A DNA stretch of 64,000 bases from NCBI GenBank assembly GCA_903840415.1, contig CAIMFY010000094.1, positions 62,001-126,000 of the forward strand. Direction: 5' to 3'. Within the stretch, counting starts at the first letter, position 1, and each line of letters starts with the position of its first letter. The position numbers and the translations under genes were made by a program. Origin of the DNA: an uncultured Opitutia bacterium (GTDB lineage Bacteria > Verrucomicrobiota > Verrucomicrobiia > Opitutales > Opitutaceae). The notes beneath the pieces were generated by a model, which saw only the letters and a list, made by a program, of their open reading frames with translations, ran no database searches and had not been told where the DNA came from. Positions 1-8,391 of this stretch are shown in pieces.

Positions 1-709
1 TGGCACTTTCCTACTCGTTGTTGGCTCGATGGCGATCGCGCTGACGCTCGGCGTGTGTGCGGCGATTTACCTCAACGAATATGCTCGCGACGGCGCCTTC
101 ATCCGTTTCGTGCGGCTCGCAATCCTCAATCTGGCGGGCGTGCCCTCGATTGTTTTCGGCCTGTTCGGGTTCGGCATGTTTGTGATTGGGTTCAAAGTGT
201 TCGGCGTCCAATTTTTTGGCTGGAACGTCTCGCTGGCGGCGGGCTGGTTCACGCTCGCATTCATGGTGCTGCCGGTGGTCATCACCGCGAGTGAGGAGTC
301 GCTCAAGGCTGTGCCGATGGGCTTCCGGGCCGGATCACTCGCACTCGGCGCGACGAAGTGGCAGACGATTCGGAAAAACGTCCTGCCGTATGCGCTGCCC
401 GGAATTCTCACTTCATCGATTCTTGGCATCGCCCGCGTGGCCGGCGAGACCGCGCCAATCATGTTTACGGCTGCCTATGTCGTGCGCGATAAGCTGCCAT
501 GGGATGTCGCCAAGGTCAGCGATTTCTTTTTCCAAGGCGTGATGGCGCTGCCCTACCACATCTACGTCGTCAGCTCGAAAATTCCGCAGAACGAGTATAC
601 CGAACGCGTGCAATACGGCACCGCCTTCGTCTTTCTGCTGGTGGTCGCGCTGATTGCCGCCACTTCGATTTTGCTCCGCAACAAACTGCGCAGCCGCTAC
701 CAATGGTAA
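1..709 (+). CDS. pstA: Phosphate ABC transporter permease PstA (5' end outside window)
   Basis: Inner-membrane permease of the high-affinity phosphate importer. The reading frame is already open at base 2, so the N-terminus lies upstream; about 235 residues are visible. They contain several hydrophobic segments and the binding-protein-dependent permease cytoplasmic loop (residues around [14 protein letters not shown], then [19 protein letters not shown]), which docks on the ATPase. The stop codon overlaps the pstB start, which fits tight translational coupling. The partners pstS and pstC would be expected just upstream. The family assignment is firm; specificity is supported by the following pstB, phoU, phoB and phoR. 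Confidence 0.95.
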   Translation, partial: GTFLLVVGSMAIALTLGVCAAIYLNEYARDGAFIRFVRLAILNLAGVPSIVFGLFGFGMFVIGFKVFGVQFFGWNVSLAAGWFTLAFMVLPVVITASEESLKAVPMGFRAGSLALGATKWQTIRKNVLPYALPGILTSSILGIARVAGETAPIMFTAAYVVRDKLPWDVAKVSDFFFQGVMALPYHIYVVSSKIPQNEYTERVQYGTAFVFLLVVALIAATSILLRNKLRSRYQW

Positions 710-1602
710 CCAGCGTTCCCATCCTCATGGACACCCGACCTTCCGCGCCCTCGACTGCCCCGGCGGCGGGCAAACCCACCGTGCGGCCCCCGGCCGTCGG
801 CGCGTCTGCCGTGGCTTCGCCCGCCGCACTGAATTTACCCGCCGCCACCACGCTGATCGACATCGAACAGGTGGATTTTTTCTACGGTGCCACCCAAGCG
901 CTCGCCGACATCAACTTGAAGATCGACGACAGGAAGGTCACCGCCTTCATCGGCCCGTCCGGATGTGGCAAATCGACGCTCCTCCGCTGTCTGAACCGGA
1001 TGAACGACCTGATCGAAGGCGCCCGGGTTTCCCGTGGCACCATCAGGATTCGCGGCGTGGAAATTTATCAACCTGATGTTGACGTGATCGAATTGCGCAA
1101 GCGCGTCGGCATGGTCTTCCAGAAGTCGAATCCGTTTCCGAAATCGATCTACGAGAACATCACCTACGGCCTCCGCCTTCAGGGGCGCTCGGACAAGTCT
1201 GATCTCGACGCCGTCGTCGAAAAATCCCTCCGCGGCGCTGCGCTTTGGGACGAGGTGAAGGATCGCCTCGACACCAGCGGTCTCGGCCTCTCTGGCGGTC
1301 AGCAGCAGCGGCTCTGCATCGCCCGTGCGATCGCGGTCGAGCCGGAAGTCATCCTGATGGACGAGCCGTGTTCCGCTCTCGATCCTGTTGCGACGGCGAA
1401 AGTCGAAGAGCTGATTCAGACTCTGCGTGAGAACTACACCATCGTCATCGTCACGCACAACATGCAGCAGGCGGCGCGCTGTTCGGACAAGACGGCGTTC
1501 TTCTATATGGGACGGCTTATCGAATACGCCGACACTCGGAACATTTTCACCAACCCCGCCAACCCCCAGACTGAGGCTTACGTTTCCGGCCGTTTCGGCT
1601 GA
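703..1602 (+). CDS. pstB: Phosphate ABC transporter ATP-binding protein PstB
   Basis: ATPase that powers phosphate import. From the ATG at 703 the protein has 299 residues. A Pro/Ala-rich N-terminal extension of about 50 residues precedes the ABC domain. Walker A (GPSGCGKST) lies near residues 84-92, followed by the signature LSGGQQQR, the Walker B region [12 protein letters not shown] and the switch histidine in VTHNM. The frame stays open further upstream inside pstA, but ATG 703 overlaps the pstA stop in ATGGTAA and is the natural coupled start; ATG 727 is the alternative. The family is certain; only the exact start is open. Confidence 0.95.
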   Translation: MVTSVPILMDTRPSAPSTAPAAGKPTVRPPAVGASAVASPAALNLPAATTLIDIEQVDFFYGATQALADINLKIDDRKVTAFIGPSGCGKSTLLRCLNRMNDLIEGARVSRGTIRIRGVEIYQPDVDVIELRKRVGMVFQKSNPFPKSIYENITYGLRLQGRSDKSDLDAVVEKSLRGAALWDEVKDRLDTSGLGLSGGQQQRLCIARAIAVEPEVILMDEPCSALDPVATAKVEELIQTLRENYTIVIVTHNMQQAARCSDKTAFFYMGRLIEYADTRNIFTNPANPQTEAYVSGRFG

Positions 1603-1612
1603 GCTTTCTGCC

Positions 1613-2293
1613 ATGACGCACTACGACGAAGAAATGACGCGGCTCAAGGAGAGCCTGATCGCGATGTCCAGTCACGCCGAGTCGGCCGTGACCCGCGCCA
1701 TGCGGGCGCTAGTTGAACGCAACGACGACCTCGCCCGCGAGGTGCAGCGCGACGACGCCATCCTCGATCAATTCGAGATTGAGATCGACGATACGGCGCT
1801 GCACCTCCTCACCAAGGCGCCGCTCGCCACTGATCTCCGGCTGATCACCGTGGCGATGAAAATTTCCCAGAACCTCGAGCGGGTGGGAGACGAGGCGGTC
1901 ACGATTGCACGGCGGGCAATCGACCTTGGCACCGAGCCGCAGCTCAAACCCTACATTGATCTTCCACGGATGGCGACGATGTCGCTTGAAATGTTGCGCG
2001 ACGGAATCACCGCGTTCATCAACCGCGAGCCGGAAAAGGCCCGCGCGGTTGTGCCGCGGGATCAGGATGTGGACGACTTGAACCGCCAACTCCACCGGGA
2101 GCTTTCGAGTTACATGGTCGAGCGGCCAACCACCATCACCCGTTGCCTTCACCTCATGGTGATTTCCAAGAGCTTGGAGCGCATCGCCGATCACGCGACG
2201 AACATCGCGGAGGACGTGGTCTATCTCTACGAAGCCAAAGACATCCGACATACGAACTCCAAGGCGAATGAAACCGAAAATCCTGGTCGTTGA
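1613..2293 (+). CDS. phoU: Phosphate signalling protein PhoU
   Basis: Cytoplasmic adaptor that reports transporter state to PhoR and damps phosphate uptake. The 226-residue protein has the family length and two tandem three-helix PhoU repeats, each with the E/D-containing metal-site pattern (around LERVGDEAVTIARRA and LERIADHATNIAEDVVY). The start at 1613 lies 10 bases after the pstB stop. The frame is open far upstream, but that part is antisense-like noise inside pstB. The C-terminal 26 bases overlap the phoB start, suggesting translational coupling. Confidence 0.95.
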   Translation: MTHYDEEMTRLKESLIAMSSHAESAVTRAMRALVERNDDLAREVQRDDAILDQFEIEIDDTALHLLTKAPLATDLRLITVAMKISQNLERVGDEAVTIARRAIDLGTEPQLKPYIDLPRMATMSLEMLRDGITAFINREPEKARAVVPRDQDVDDLNRQLHRELSSYMVERPTTITRCLHLMVISKSLERIADHATNIAEDVVYLYEAKDIRHTNSKANETENPGR

Positions 2294-2957
2294 CGACGAA
2301 CCCGACGCGCTCGAAGTGCTCGGGTTCAAACTGAAGGAGGCCGGCTACACGCCGATCTTTGCCAAGGACGGCGCGCGGGCCATCACGGCAGCGCGCGACG
2401 AGCGCCCCGCGCTGATCGTGCTGGACCTCATGCTGCCAGAAATCGACGGCCTGGAGGTCTGCAAGATTCTGCGCCGGGACCCGGCAACCGCTATGATTCC
2501 CGTCATCATGCTGACCGCCCGCGCGGCGGAAATGGATCGGGTGCTCGGACTGGAACTCGGAGCGGACGACTACGTGACGAAACCGTTCAGCCCGCGCGAA
2601 CTCGTCCTGCGGATCAAGAAGCTGCTCGCCCGCGCGAAGGCGGCGGACGAGCCCGTCGCCCAAATCCACTTCGGCGAACTCGAAATTGATGTGCCGCGCC
2701 ACCGCGTGCTCGTCGCCGGGGAGTCAGTCACGTTGACGGCGACCGAGTTCAAGCTGCTCGAAATTCTTGCGCGCCGCCGTGGGCGGGTGCAGACGCGCGA
2801 GCGGCTGTTGCAGGACGTCTGGGGCTACGAAAATCCGATCGACAGCCGCACGGTGGACACGCACATGCGGCGGCTCCGGGAGAAAATCGGCGGGGCCGCG
2901 CGCTTCCTGGAGACGATTCGCGGCGTGGGTTACCGCTTTACCGCCGACTCGCCGTGA
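2268..2957 (+). CDS. phoB: Phosphate regulon response regulator PhoB (OmpR/PhoB type)
   Basis: DNA-binding regulator activated by PhoR. The 229 residues contain a receiver domain with acidic pocket D9/D10, phospho-acceptor D53 (IVLDLMLPEIDG) and conserved K105 (TKPFSPREL). A C-terminal winged-helix follows, with the OmpR-type end TVDTHMRRLREKIG and RGVGYRF. It starts inside the end of phoU, preceded by AAGGCGA as a ribosome site, and is followed after 19 bases by its kinase. Gene order supports phoB over other OmpR-family members. Confidence 0.93.
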   Translation: MKPKILVVDDEPDALEVLGFKLKEAGYTPIFAKDGARAITAARDERPALIVLDLMLPEIDGLEVCKILRRDPATAMIPVIMLTARAAEMDRVLGLELGADDYVTKPFSPRELVLRIKKLLARAKAADEPVAQIHFGELEIDVPRHRVLVAGESVTLTATEFKLLEILARRRGRVQTRERLLQDVWGYENPIDSRTVDTHMRRLREKIGGAARFLETIRGVGYRFTADSP

Positions 2958-2976
2958 CAATGCTCGCGGTTGACCC

Positions 2977-4158
2977 ATGACCGCGCTCAATTTTCTGCTT
3001 CTCGTCCTGCTCGCCCTTGTGGGCTACGCAGCTTGGTGGCAGCGTGCCTGCCGGCTCGCGGTGCAGGCCCGGCGCGAGCGCGCGATCGACGAGCTCAACC
3101 ACGCCCACGCCGAGGCGCAGCACGCGGTCACGGCGCGCATGGCGGCGATGCTCGACAGCATGATCGAGGGCTTGATTGTGATCGACGCGCGCGGGCGGAT
3201 CACACTGGCGAACCGCGCGGCGGAGCGGATGTTTGCGTTCTCGCGGATGATGGTGGGCGGCACGCTGCTGGAGGTCATCCGCCATCATGAGGTCGCCGCG
3301 CTGGCGAACCGCGTCAACGCGGGCGAGGGCGTGCTCGAGCACGAGGTGCGGCTGGAGAGCCCGACGTTGCGGGTGCTGCAAATCAGCGCGGTCGCGTTGC
3401 GCGACGCGGAGCAGGCGCCGGCGGGTGCGGTCTTGGTGTTTCACGATGTGACTCGGTTGCGCGAGCTCGAGGGGCTGCGGCAGGACTTCGTCGCCAATGT
3501 CAGCCACGAACTGCGCACGCCGCTCTCGCTCATCAAGAGCGCGGCGGAGACGCTCATCGACGGCGGCAAGAACGACGCGACTGCGTTGACGCGATTCCTT
3601 GAAATTATCGACAAGAACGCGAACCGGCTCACGCTGCTCATCGACGATTTGCTGCTGCTTGCGCAGCTCGATTCGGGGCGCGTTGATCTGCGGCTCGAGC
3701 CGGTGGTCCTCGGCGAAGCGGTGCGGGATGCATTCGATGATTTTGTTATGAAGGCGGCGACGCGCGGCGTCACGATTGTCCACGAAGTGCCCGCCGGGCT
3801 GGTCGCCCAAGCCGATCCGAACCGGCTGCGACAGGTGCTGGCCAACTTGATCGACAACGCGATCAAATATGGCGCAACGAACGGTCGGGTGTCGGTGCGC
3901 GGGCGGAAGCTCGCGGACGATCGTGTCGAGTTGAGCGTGCGCGACGACGGGCCCGGTATTCCGCCCGAAGCGACGGCGCGGATCTTCGAGCGATTTTACC
4001 GGGTTGATAAAGCGCGTTCGCGTGAACAGGGCGGAACTGGTCTCGGACTCGCGATTGTGAAGAATGTCATTCAGGCGCACGGCGGGGAAGTGCGCGTGGA
4101 GAGCGCGATCGGCGCGGGGACGGAATTTTTTATCACGCTACCTGCGGCAAGGAAATAA
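2977..4158 (+). CDS. phoR: Phosphate regulon sensor histidine kinase PhoR
   Basis: Membrane-bound sensor kinase of 393 residues for the phosphate response. There is one N-terminal membrane segment (residues about 3-21), a coiled linker, a PAS domain (about 55-165, MIEGLIVIDARGRITLANRAAERMF), a HisKA H-box around residue 176 (ANVSHELRTPLSL) and a HATPase domain with N-box LIDNAIKYG, G1 DDGPGIP and G2 GGTGLGLAIVK. It lacks a large periplasmic domain, as usual for PhoR, which senses through PhoU and the Pst complex. It is the last gene of the rightward phosphate run. Confidence 0.92.
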   Translation: MTALNFLLLVLLALVGYAAWWQRACRLAVQARRERAIDELNHAHAEAQHAVTARMAAMLDSMIEGLIVIDARGRITLANRAAERMFAFSRMMVGGTLLEVIRHHEVAALANRVNAGEGVLEHEVRLESPTLRVLQISAVALRDAEQAPAGAVLVFHDVTRLRELEGLRQDFVANVSHELRTPLSLIKSAAETLIDGGKNDATALTRFLEIIDKNANRLTLLIDDLLLLAQLDSGRVDLRLEPVVLGEAVRDAFDDFVMKAATRGVTIVHEVPAGLVAQADPNRLRQVLANLIDNAIKYGATNGRVSVRGRKLADDRVELSVRDDGPGIPPEATARIFERFYRVDKARSREQGGTGLGLAIVKNVIQAHGGEVRVESAIGAGTEFFITLPAARK

Positions 4159-4208
4159 GGCCGGACGGGGAATGGCTCTACTTCGGCCCGCCGCCTCGAA
4201 GTCGCGGC

Positions 4209-4625
4209 CTATTCGCCGTGATGCAGCGCGTAGTAGAGGACGACCACACCGAGCGCGAGCAGGGCGAGCGCACCGAAAAAATAAATCAGACAACCCTTCC
4301 GGACATCAGTCTTCATCGCGTCGGGTGCGACGCGGTATTGCTCTAGAATTTCGTCGGCGGCGGGCAGGACCTCGTTGGTCGCGGTGGGCACGGCGGGGGC
4401 GAGTGGTTGTTGCAGTAACGCAGCTGCCTGTGTCGACACATGGCTCGGTGCCGGGATGGCGGCGGCCTGCGGTGCGACCGGCATCACAGTGCGTGCGACC
4501 GGAATTGCGGCTGGAGAAGCGGCCCCCACGGACGCATCCGCGATTTCGCGGTCGAGCCAGACGAGTTGTTCCTGCACGAGCGCGCGTTGGCGGAGGAGTT
4601 GCGAAAGGCGATCGGAAACAGGCAC
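4209..4625 (-). CDS. Small single-pass membrane protein, unknown function
   Basis: Encodes about 138 residues from a GTG start. The N-terminal 30 residues are charged and helical (a coiled-coil-like stretch ending LVWLDREI). A Pro/Ala-rich linker follows, and near the C-terminus one clear membrane segment ([22 protein letters not shown]). I do not recognise the family. The start codon directly abuts the U-tract of the rpmA terminator, leaving no room for a normal ribosome site. The true start may be internal, or the transcript may be leaderless. Confidence 0.6.
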   Translation of the reverse strand: MPVSDRLSQLLRQRALVQEQLVWLDREIADASVGAASPAAIPVARTVMPVAPQAAAIPAPSHVSTQAAALLQQPLAPAVPTATNEVLPAADEILEQYRVAPDAMKTDVRKGCLIYFFGALALLALGVVVLYYALHHGE

Positions 4626-4655
4626 AAAAAAACGCAGCCCGGTTTGGGCTGCGTT
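4626..4655 (-). terminator. Intrinsic terminator of rplU-rpmA
   Basis: On the minus strand a perfect 10-bp stem (AACGCAGCCC paired with GGGCTGCGTT, plus-strand positions 4631-4640 and 4646-4655) with a 5-base loop is followed by a run of seven T. It lies 21 bases after the rpmA stop codon, the classical shape and place for a Rho-independent terminator. Confidence 0.93.
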
Positions 4656-4676
4656 TGAAAGCCAAATCTTCGCAAA

Positions 4677-4922
4677 TCAGGCAGTGACGATGGCGACCTT
4701 GCGGTGGGCCTTGTCGTATTTGACGGTGCCGTCCTTGAGCGCAAAGAGCGTCCAATCGCGGCCGACACCGACGTTCTTGCCGGGATGGAGTTTCGTGCCG
4801 CGCTGGCGGATGATGATGGAGCCGGCGGTGACGGTCTCACCGCCGAAAACTTTCACGCCGAGACGTTGTGAATGGCTATCGCGGCCATTCATTGATGTGC
4901 CCTGACCTTTTTTATGCGCCAT
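4677..4922 (-). CDS. rpmA: 50S ribosomal protein L27
   Basis: 81-residue ribosomal protein of the large subunit whose N-terminus reaches the peptidyl-transferase centre. It begins directly with MAHKKG, without the cleavable leader seen in Firmicutes, and carries the family core [21 protein letters not shown] and [18 protein letters not shown] before the ATG is a good ribosome site. It is encoded 24 bases after rplU, the conserved L21-L27 pair, and is followed by a strong terminator. Confidence 0.97.
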   Translation of the reverse strand: MAHKKGQGTSMNGRDSHSQRLGVKVFGGETVTAGSIIIRQRGTKLHPGKNVGVGRDWTLFALKDGTVKYDKAHRKVAIVTA

Positions 4923-4946
4923 GGTGGGTGGTTCCTTTAAGTGGGT

Positions 4947-5261
4947 TTAAGCTTTGATGGACTCGATCTTGATGACCGAAAGTTCCTGGCGGTGGCCGCG
5001 TTTGCGCTCCATGCCCTTGCGCTTCTTTTTCTTGAAAACGATGACCTTGTCGCCGCGCTTGTTCTCCAACACTTTAGCAGAAACGATCGCGCCAGCCAGC
5101 GTCGGACGTCCCACCTTGTAATCGGCGCCTTCGCCCGCGGCGAGGACGTCCTTAATCTCTACGGTGGAGCCCTTTTCGGTGCCGGGATAGCGGTTGACGA
5201 TAAGGATGTCGCCCTCGGTCACAGTGAACTGCTGGCCTTGGGTTTTGATAGTGGCTTTCAT
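4947..5261 (-). CDS. rplU: 50S ribosomal protein L21
   Basis: 104-residue large-subunit protein that binds 23S rRNA. The N-terminus [18 protein letters not shown] and the C-terminal [13 protein letters not shown] stretch are typical of L21, and the length is typical. It is first of the rplU-rpmA pair. The region just before the ATG has no Shine-Dalgarno; a hairpin with 8-bp arms ends 4 bases before the start codon. Confidence 0.97.
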   Translation of the reverse strand: MKATIKTQGQQFTVTEGDILIVNRYPGTEKGSTVEIKDVLAAGEGADYKVGRPTLAGAIVSAKVLENKRGDKVIVFKKKKRKGMERKRGHRQELSVIKIESIKA

Positions 5262-5265
5262 AAAT

Positions 5266-5288
5266 AAAACCGCGGAATAAGCGGTTTT
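5266..5288 (-). promoter_or_regulatory. Hairpin in the rplU translation-start region
   Basis: Perfect inverted repeat AAAACCGC (5266-5273) and GCGGTTTT (5281-5288) with a 7-base loop. On the minus strand it ends with TTTT and then ATTTATG, where ATG starts rplU. It could terminate the upstream kinase transcript, but it fills the place of the rplU ribosome site, so it may also control rplU translation. Which role applies cannot be decided from sequence. Confidence 0.55.
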
Positions 5289-5327
5289 GCGGTGGCGAAC
5301 GCAAGGGAAATCTTGGTTGCGTCCCGT

Positions 5328-6248
5328 TCAACTCGACACCGGATCGGGGAATTCGGCGACGCCGGGATGTGCGGCGTTGGCGGCCGCGTACGGGAGTGAC
5401 CACGCGACGGCATCGCGCCAGCTCAAGCCGCGGTGAAACCGAGCATGCAGAGTGCAGGCTAGCATCACGTCACCTGAGCCGGTGGCCGAAACCTCACGGA
5501 CAACTGGACTGGCGATCGTCTCGGGGTCGCTGTGGTCGGCGAGGAACCAGACGGGCCCGCGGCCATCCGTCACTGCCCAGCGGAGCGCGCGACCGCGATC
5601 GCGCAGCGCGAGGAGGATCTCGCCGCTGGAAAGTTTGCACTCTGCCGGCGTGCACAACGACTCGAGTTCGCGGCGATTGATGCGGACGAGCGCTGCGGCG
5701 CGATCGACCAACCACGCCAGCGGCGGGCCGTAAGTATCGACGATCAGCGAGCCGCGCTCGGGCCAGCGATAAAGCAAATCGCGCAGCGGATCGAAATCGG
5801 GCGATTCCCAGCCGGGCAGACTGCCGCAGACGGCGAGCACTGAGCCGGTCGGCTGGGCTTCGAGATATGCGACGCACGCGCGAAGCGCAGTGGCGTCGGG
5901 CGCGACGTCGGGGCCGAGAAAAGTTGTCTCCCTGTGCGCACCCGAAGCATCGCGGACGACGGTGCCGCGGCGGGTCGCAGCGCTCGTGGAAAAAGTCTGA
6001 AATGAAAATGTTTTCGCGCGCAGCCAAGCCTCGCAGGCTGCGCCGGAGCCACCGCCGGCGAAGCACAGCGCGGTGTTGGTCGCGCCTAGGCGGTTGAGCA
6101 TTTTCGAGACGTTGATGCCTTTACCACCGACCTGAAACGTTTCGCCAGCGGCGCGCTGCGTCCGGCCGGGCATCCAGGTTTCAAATTCAAGCGTGTGCTC
6201 CATGAGCAGATTGCCCGTGAGCGTGAAGATGTGAGGTGGGATGCTCAT
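5328..6248 (-). CDS. PfkB-family sugar kinase (1-phosphofructokinase-like)
   Basis: Cytoplasmic kinase of 306 residues. The N-terminal third carries the FruK/LacC-type motif VGGKGINVSKMLNRLGA. The C-terminal PfkB signature is SATGSGDVMLAC, where GSGD replaces the usual GAGD and keeps the catalytic Asp. These motifs place it nearest to 1-phosphofructokinase or tagatose-6-phosphate kinase; the exact substrate is not shown. The frame is open upstream to 6842, but ATG 6248 overlaps the stop of the MFS gene in ATGA, indicating translational coupling. A carrier plus kinase pair suggests uptake and phosphorylation of one sugar. Confidence 0.85.
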   Translation of the reverse strand: MSIPPHIFTLTGNLLMEHTLEFETWMPGRTQRAAGETFQVGGKGINVSKMLNRLGATNTALCFAGGGSGAACEAWLRAKTFSFQTFSTSAATRRGTVVRDASGAHRETTFLGPDVAPDATALRACVAYLEAQPTGSVLAVCGSLPGWESPDFDPLRDLLYRWPERGSLIVDTYGPPLAWLVDRAAALVRINRRELESLCTPAECKLSSGEILLALRDRGRALRWAVTDGRGPVWFLADHSDPETIASPVVREVSATGSGDVMLACTLHARFHRGLSWRDAVAWSLPYAAANAAHPGVAEFPDPVSS

Positions 6249-7669
6249 CGTTTGTTGGACCGGTAGAAGACGTAGTTCACGAGGAAGTCGAGCCCGAGCA
6301 CGCCGCTCAGCGTCCGGATATTGCGCATCGCGCCGAACACCATGGTGAGCGAACTGGCTGATGGTTCGTGCACCTTGAACAGCAGCACGCATCCGGCGAC
6401 GGCGATCGCGGGCTGCACGAGGAAGCAGATGTGATAGACCGCGAGCGGATCGGTCCAGCGGCCAAGTGCCGAGTTGAGCACGGCGCCGCCGAGCACGGGG
6501 GCGATCGCGGCGGCGAGCGAGGTGACCGCGAGGTTGAGTCCGATTGCGAGGCTCTTGGCTTCGATCGGAATCAGGCGCAGTAGGATCGTGAACTGGCCCA
6601 GCACGAAGCCCGAGCTGGCGATGGCGCCCATGCTGGTCATGCCGCCGAGCGCCCAGATGATGTAAACCATCGTGCTGCTGTGAGGCGTAAGGAGGCACCA
6701 CAGGAGGTTGACGCCCTGCCACACGAACAGCGACACGGCCATGACGGGACGGTTGCCGAAGCGATCGAGGAGCCGGCCCCAAGCAGGCAGGGCGAGGGCG
6801 CCGCCCAGCGCCGACACCGTTGAGAGCAGGCCGACGTCCCACGCCGACAGGTGGAGCTGTTCAAAAAGGAAAACCTGGTAGAACGGCCCGAAGCAATTCG
6901 CCGCGAACGACCACACCGCCCCAAACGCGATGAACCACAGCAACGACGTGGACTGGCGCAGCACAGCGATCTGCGCGGGCAGCGCGAGCACGGCTGCGGT
7001 GTCCGGGCGGTGGGCGCGCGTCGGGCTCGTCCACTGCCAGTAGAGCGAAAAAATCCGCAGGAAGACGGTGCCGGCGATGATCGTTTGGAACGCCCCGATG
7101 GCATAGTCCCAGCGCGCAAGCACCCAACCGGTTACGAGCAGAAATGTCAGGGTGGAGATTTGCAGGAGCCGGTTGCGGCGTCCGAAATATTTTCCGCGGA
7201 GCCGGGCGGGAATCCACTCCTGCACCCACGCGTTCCAACTCACGGCGGCGAAGGCGCCGAACGCGCTCGAGATAAAAAACCAAGTGATAAGCCAGACGGC
7301 GGCGAGGTCCGGCCGATCGCGCGGGATGAAACTCAGCAACACCGCGAGCGCGGCCCAGCAGAGCATGTTCAGCCCAGCGGTGAGCACGGTGACCGTCTTC
7401 GGCGGCCGCCAGCGCGAGAGAAACGGCGCGAAGAAAATCTGGAGAAAGTTGGCCAGAAACGGCATGGCCGTGAGCAACCCGATCGACGTCTTGGGCAGCA
7501 CCCACGCCTTCGTGATGAGCGCGGTGAGAAACACGTTAACCGGCAGCCCCATCGTCACGATCGGCATCGCGAAAAGTCCGTCCTGCACGCACAACGCGAG
7601 ACTGCGCTGCAGATCGGCTTTGCGCTGGGCGGGAGGTGGGGCGGATTCGCGCGCGAGGATTGCGTTCAA
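6245..7669 (-). CDS. MFS transporter
   Basis: 474-residue inner-membrane carrier with about 12 hydrophobic segments in two halves. A cytoplasmic loop with a conserved basic stretch (ARLRGKYFGRRNRLLQ) lies after segment 4, resembling MFS carriers of the sugar/glycoside group. The last four bases overlap the PfkB-type kinase start, so transport and phosphorylation are probably coupled. The substrate cannot be read from sequence. Divergent from the glycosylase gene, with only 26 bases between starts. Confidence 0.87.
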   Translation of the reverse strand: MNAILARESAPPPAQRKADLQRSLALCVQDGLFAMPIVTMGLPVNVFLTALITKAWVLPKTSIGLLTAMPFLANFLQIFFAPFLSRWRPPKTVTVLTAGLNMLCWAALAVLLSFIPRDRPDLAAVWLITWFFISSAFGAFAAVSWNAWVQEWIPARLRGKYFGRRNRLLQISTLTFLLVTGWVLARWDYAIGAFQTIIAGTVFLRIFSLYWQWTSPTRAHRPDTAAVLALPAQIAVLRQSTSLLWFIAFGAVWSFAANCFGPFYQVFLFEQLHLSAWDVGLLSTVSALGGALALPAWGRLLDRFGNRPVMAVSLFVWQGVNLLWCLLTPHSSTMVYIIWALGGMTSMGAIASSGFVLGQFTILLRLIPIEAKSLAIGLNLAVTSLAAAIAPVLGGAVLNSALGRWTDPLAVYHICFLVQPAIAVAGCVLLFKVHEPSASSLTMVFGAMRNIRTLSGVLGLDFLVNYVFYRSNKR

Positions 7670-7695
7670 GAGGCGGTGGAGCGGAATGAAAGGGG

Positions 7696-8391
7696 ATGCG
7701 CCGGATTATTAAAGCCAAAGAACTGCGCGCGAAGAAAACGGTTGCGCTCGCGCGCTGGCTGCTGGGCAAGCACCTCGTGCGGCGCCGTGCCGACGGTCGA
7801 ATCGACGCGCGGCTCATTACCGAAGTCGAGGCCTACGACGGAGAGCGCGATCTCGCCTGCCATGCGCGCGCCGGCCGCACGCCGCGCACGGCGGCGATGT
7901 ATGCGCCGGGCGGGGTGTGGTATATTTATCTCTGCTATGGCGTGCATGAGCTGCTCAATCTCGTGGTCGGCCCGCGCAACTGGCCGGCGGCGGTGCTGAT
8001 TCGCGGCGTCGAGGGCGTGAGCGGCCCGGGCCGCGTGACCAAGGCGCTCGCGATCGATCGCGAGCTGAACGCCCGACCGGCGACGATTCGCGCGAGCGGC
8101 CTGTGGCTCGAAGATCGCGGCGGGTGCGTGCCGCGGCGATCGATCCGGGCGACGCCTCGCATCGGCGTGAGCTTCGCCGGTTCGAAGTGGGCGCAGAAGC
8201 CGTGGCGGTTTATTTTGGAGGCGCGAGCAAGCGCGCCAGATCACGTTGAAGATCGTCCACGGAAATCGAATCGAGTTTCTCGCTGCGCCGAACGATGCAC
8301 ACGGCCGGAGTCGGCGGCGCCCACACGGCGGGATCGGTCGGACCAAACAGGAGCACGCAAGGTACGCCGCAGGCCGCCGCCAGGTGGCTGA
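7696..8391 (+). CDS. 3-methyladenine DNA glycosylase (AAG/MPG family)
   Basis: DNA repair glycosylase that removes alkylated purines. The family core is intact: LARWLLGKHLV, ITEVEAYDGERDLACHA (catalytic Glu in TEVEAY), YAPGGVWYIYLCYGVHELLN and GPGRVTKALAID, ending with TPRIGVSFAGSKWAQKPWRF. Family members normally stop just after KPWRF. Here the frame runs on for about 60 more residues of low-complexity Arg-rich sequence, antisense to the end of the convergent GT9 gene. The extra tail looks like lost-stop readthrough; a recent mutation or base error near 8210 is possible. Confidence 0.88.
   Translation: MRRIIKAKELRAKKTVALARWLLGKHLVRRRADGRIDARLITEVEAYDGERDLACHARAGRTPRTAAMYAPGGVWYIYLCYGVHELLNLVVGPRNWPAAVLIRGVEGVSGPGRVTKALAIDRELNARPATIRASGLWLEDRGGCVPRRSIRATPRIGVSFAGSKWAQKPWRFILEARASAPDHVEDRPRKSNRVSRCAERCTRPESAAPTRRDRSDQTGARKVRRRPPPGG

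Noticed and set aside
835-1614. Long antisense open frame opposite pstB
   Set aside because: Its codon pattern mirrors pstB and it has no recognisable motif; pstB is certain on the other strand.
2938-4080. 380-codon antisense frame opposite phoR
   Set aside because: Arg/His-rich shadow of the phoR coding sequence, with no start signal or domain.
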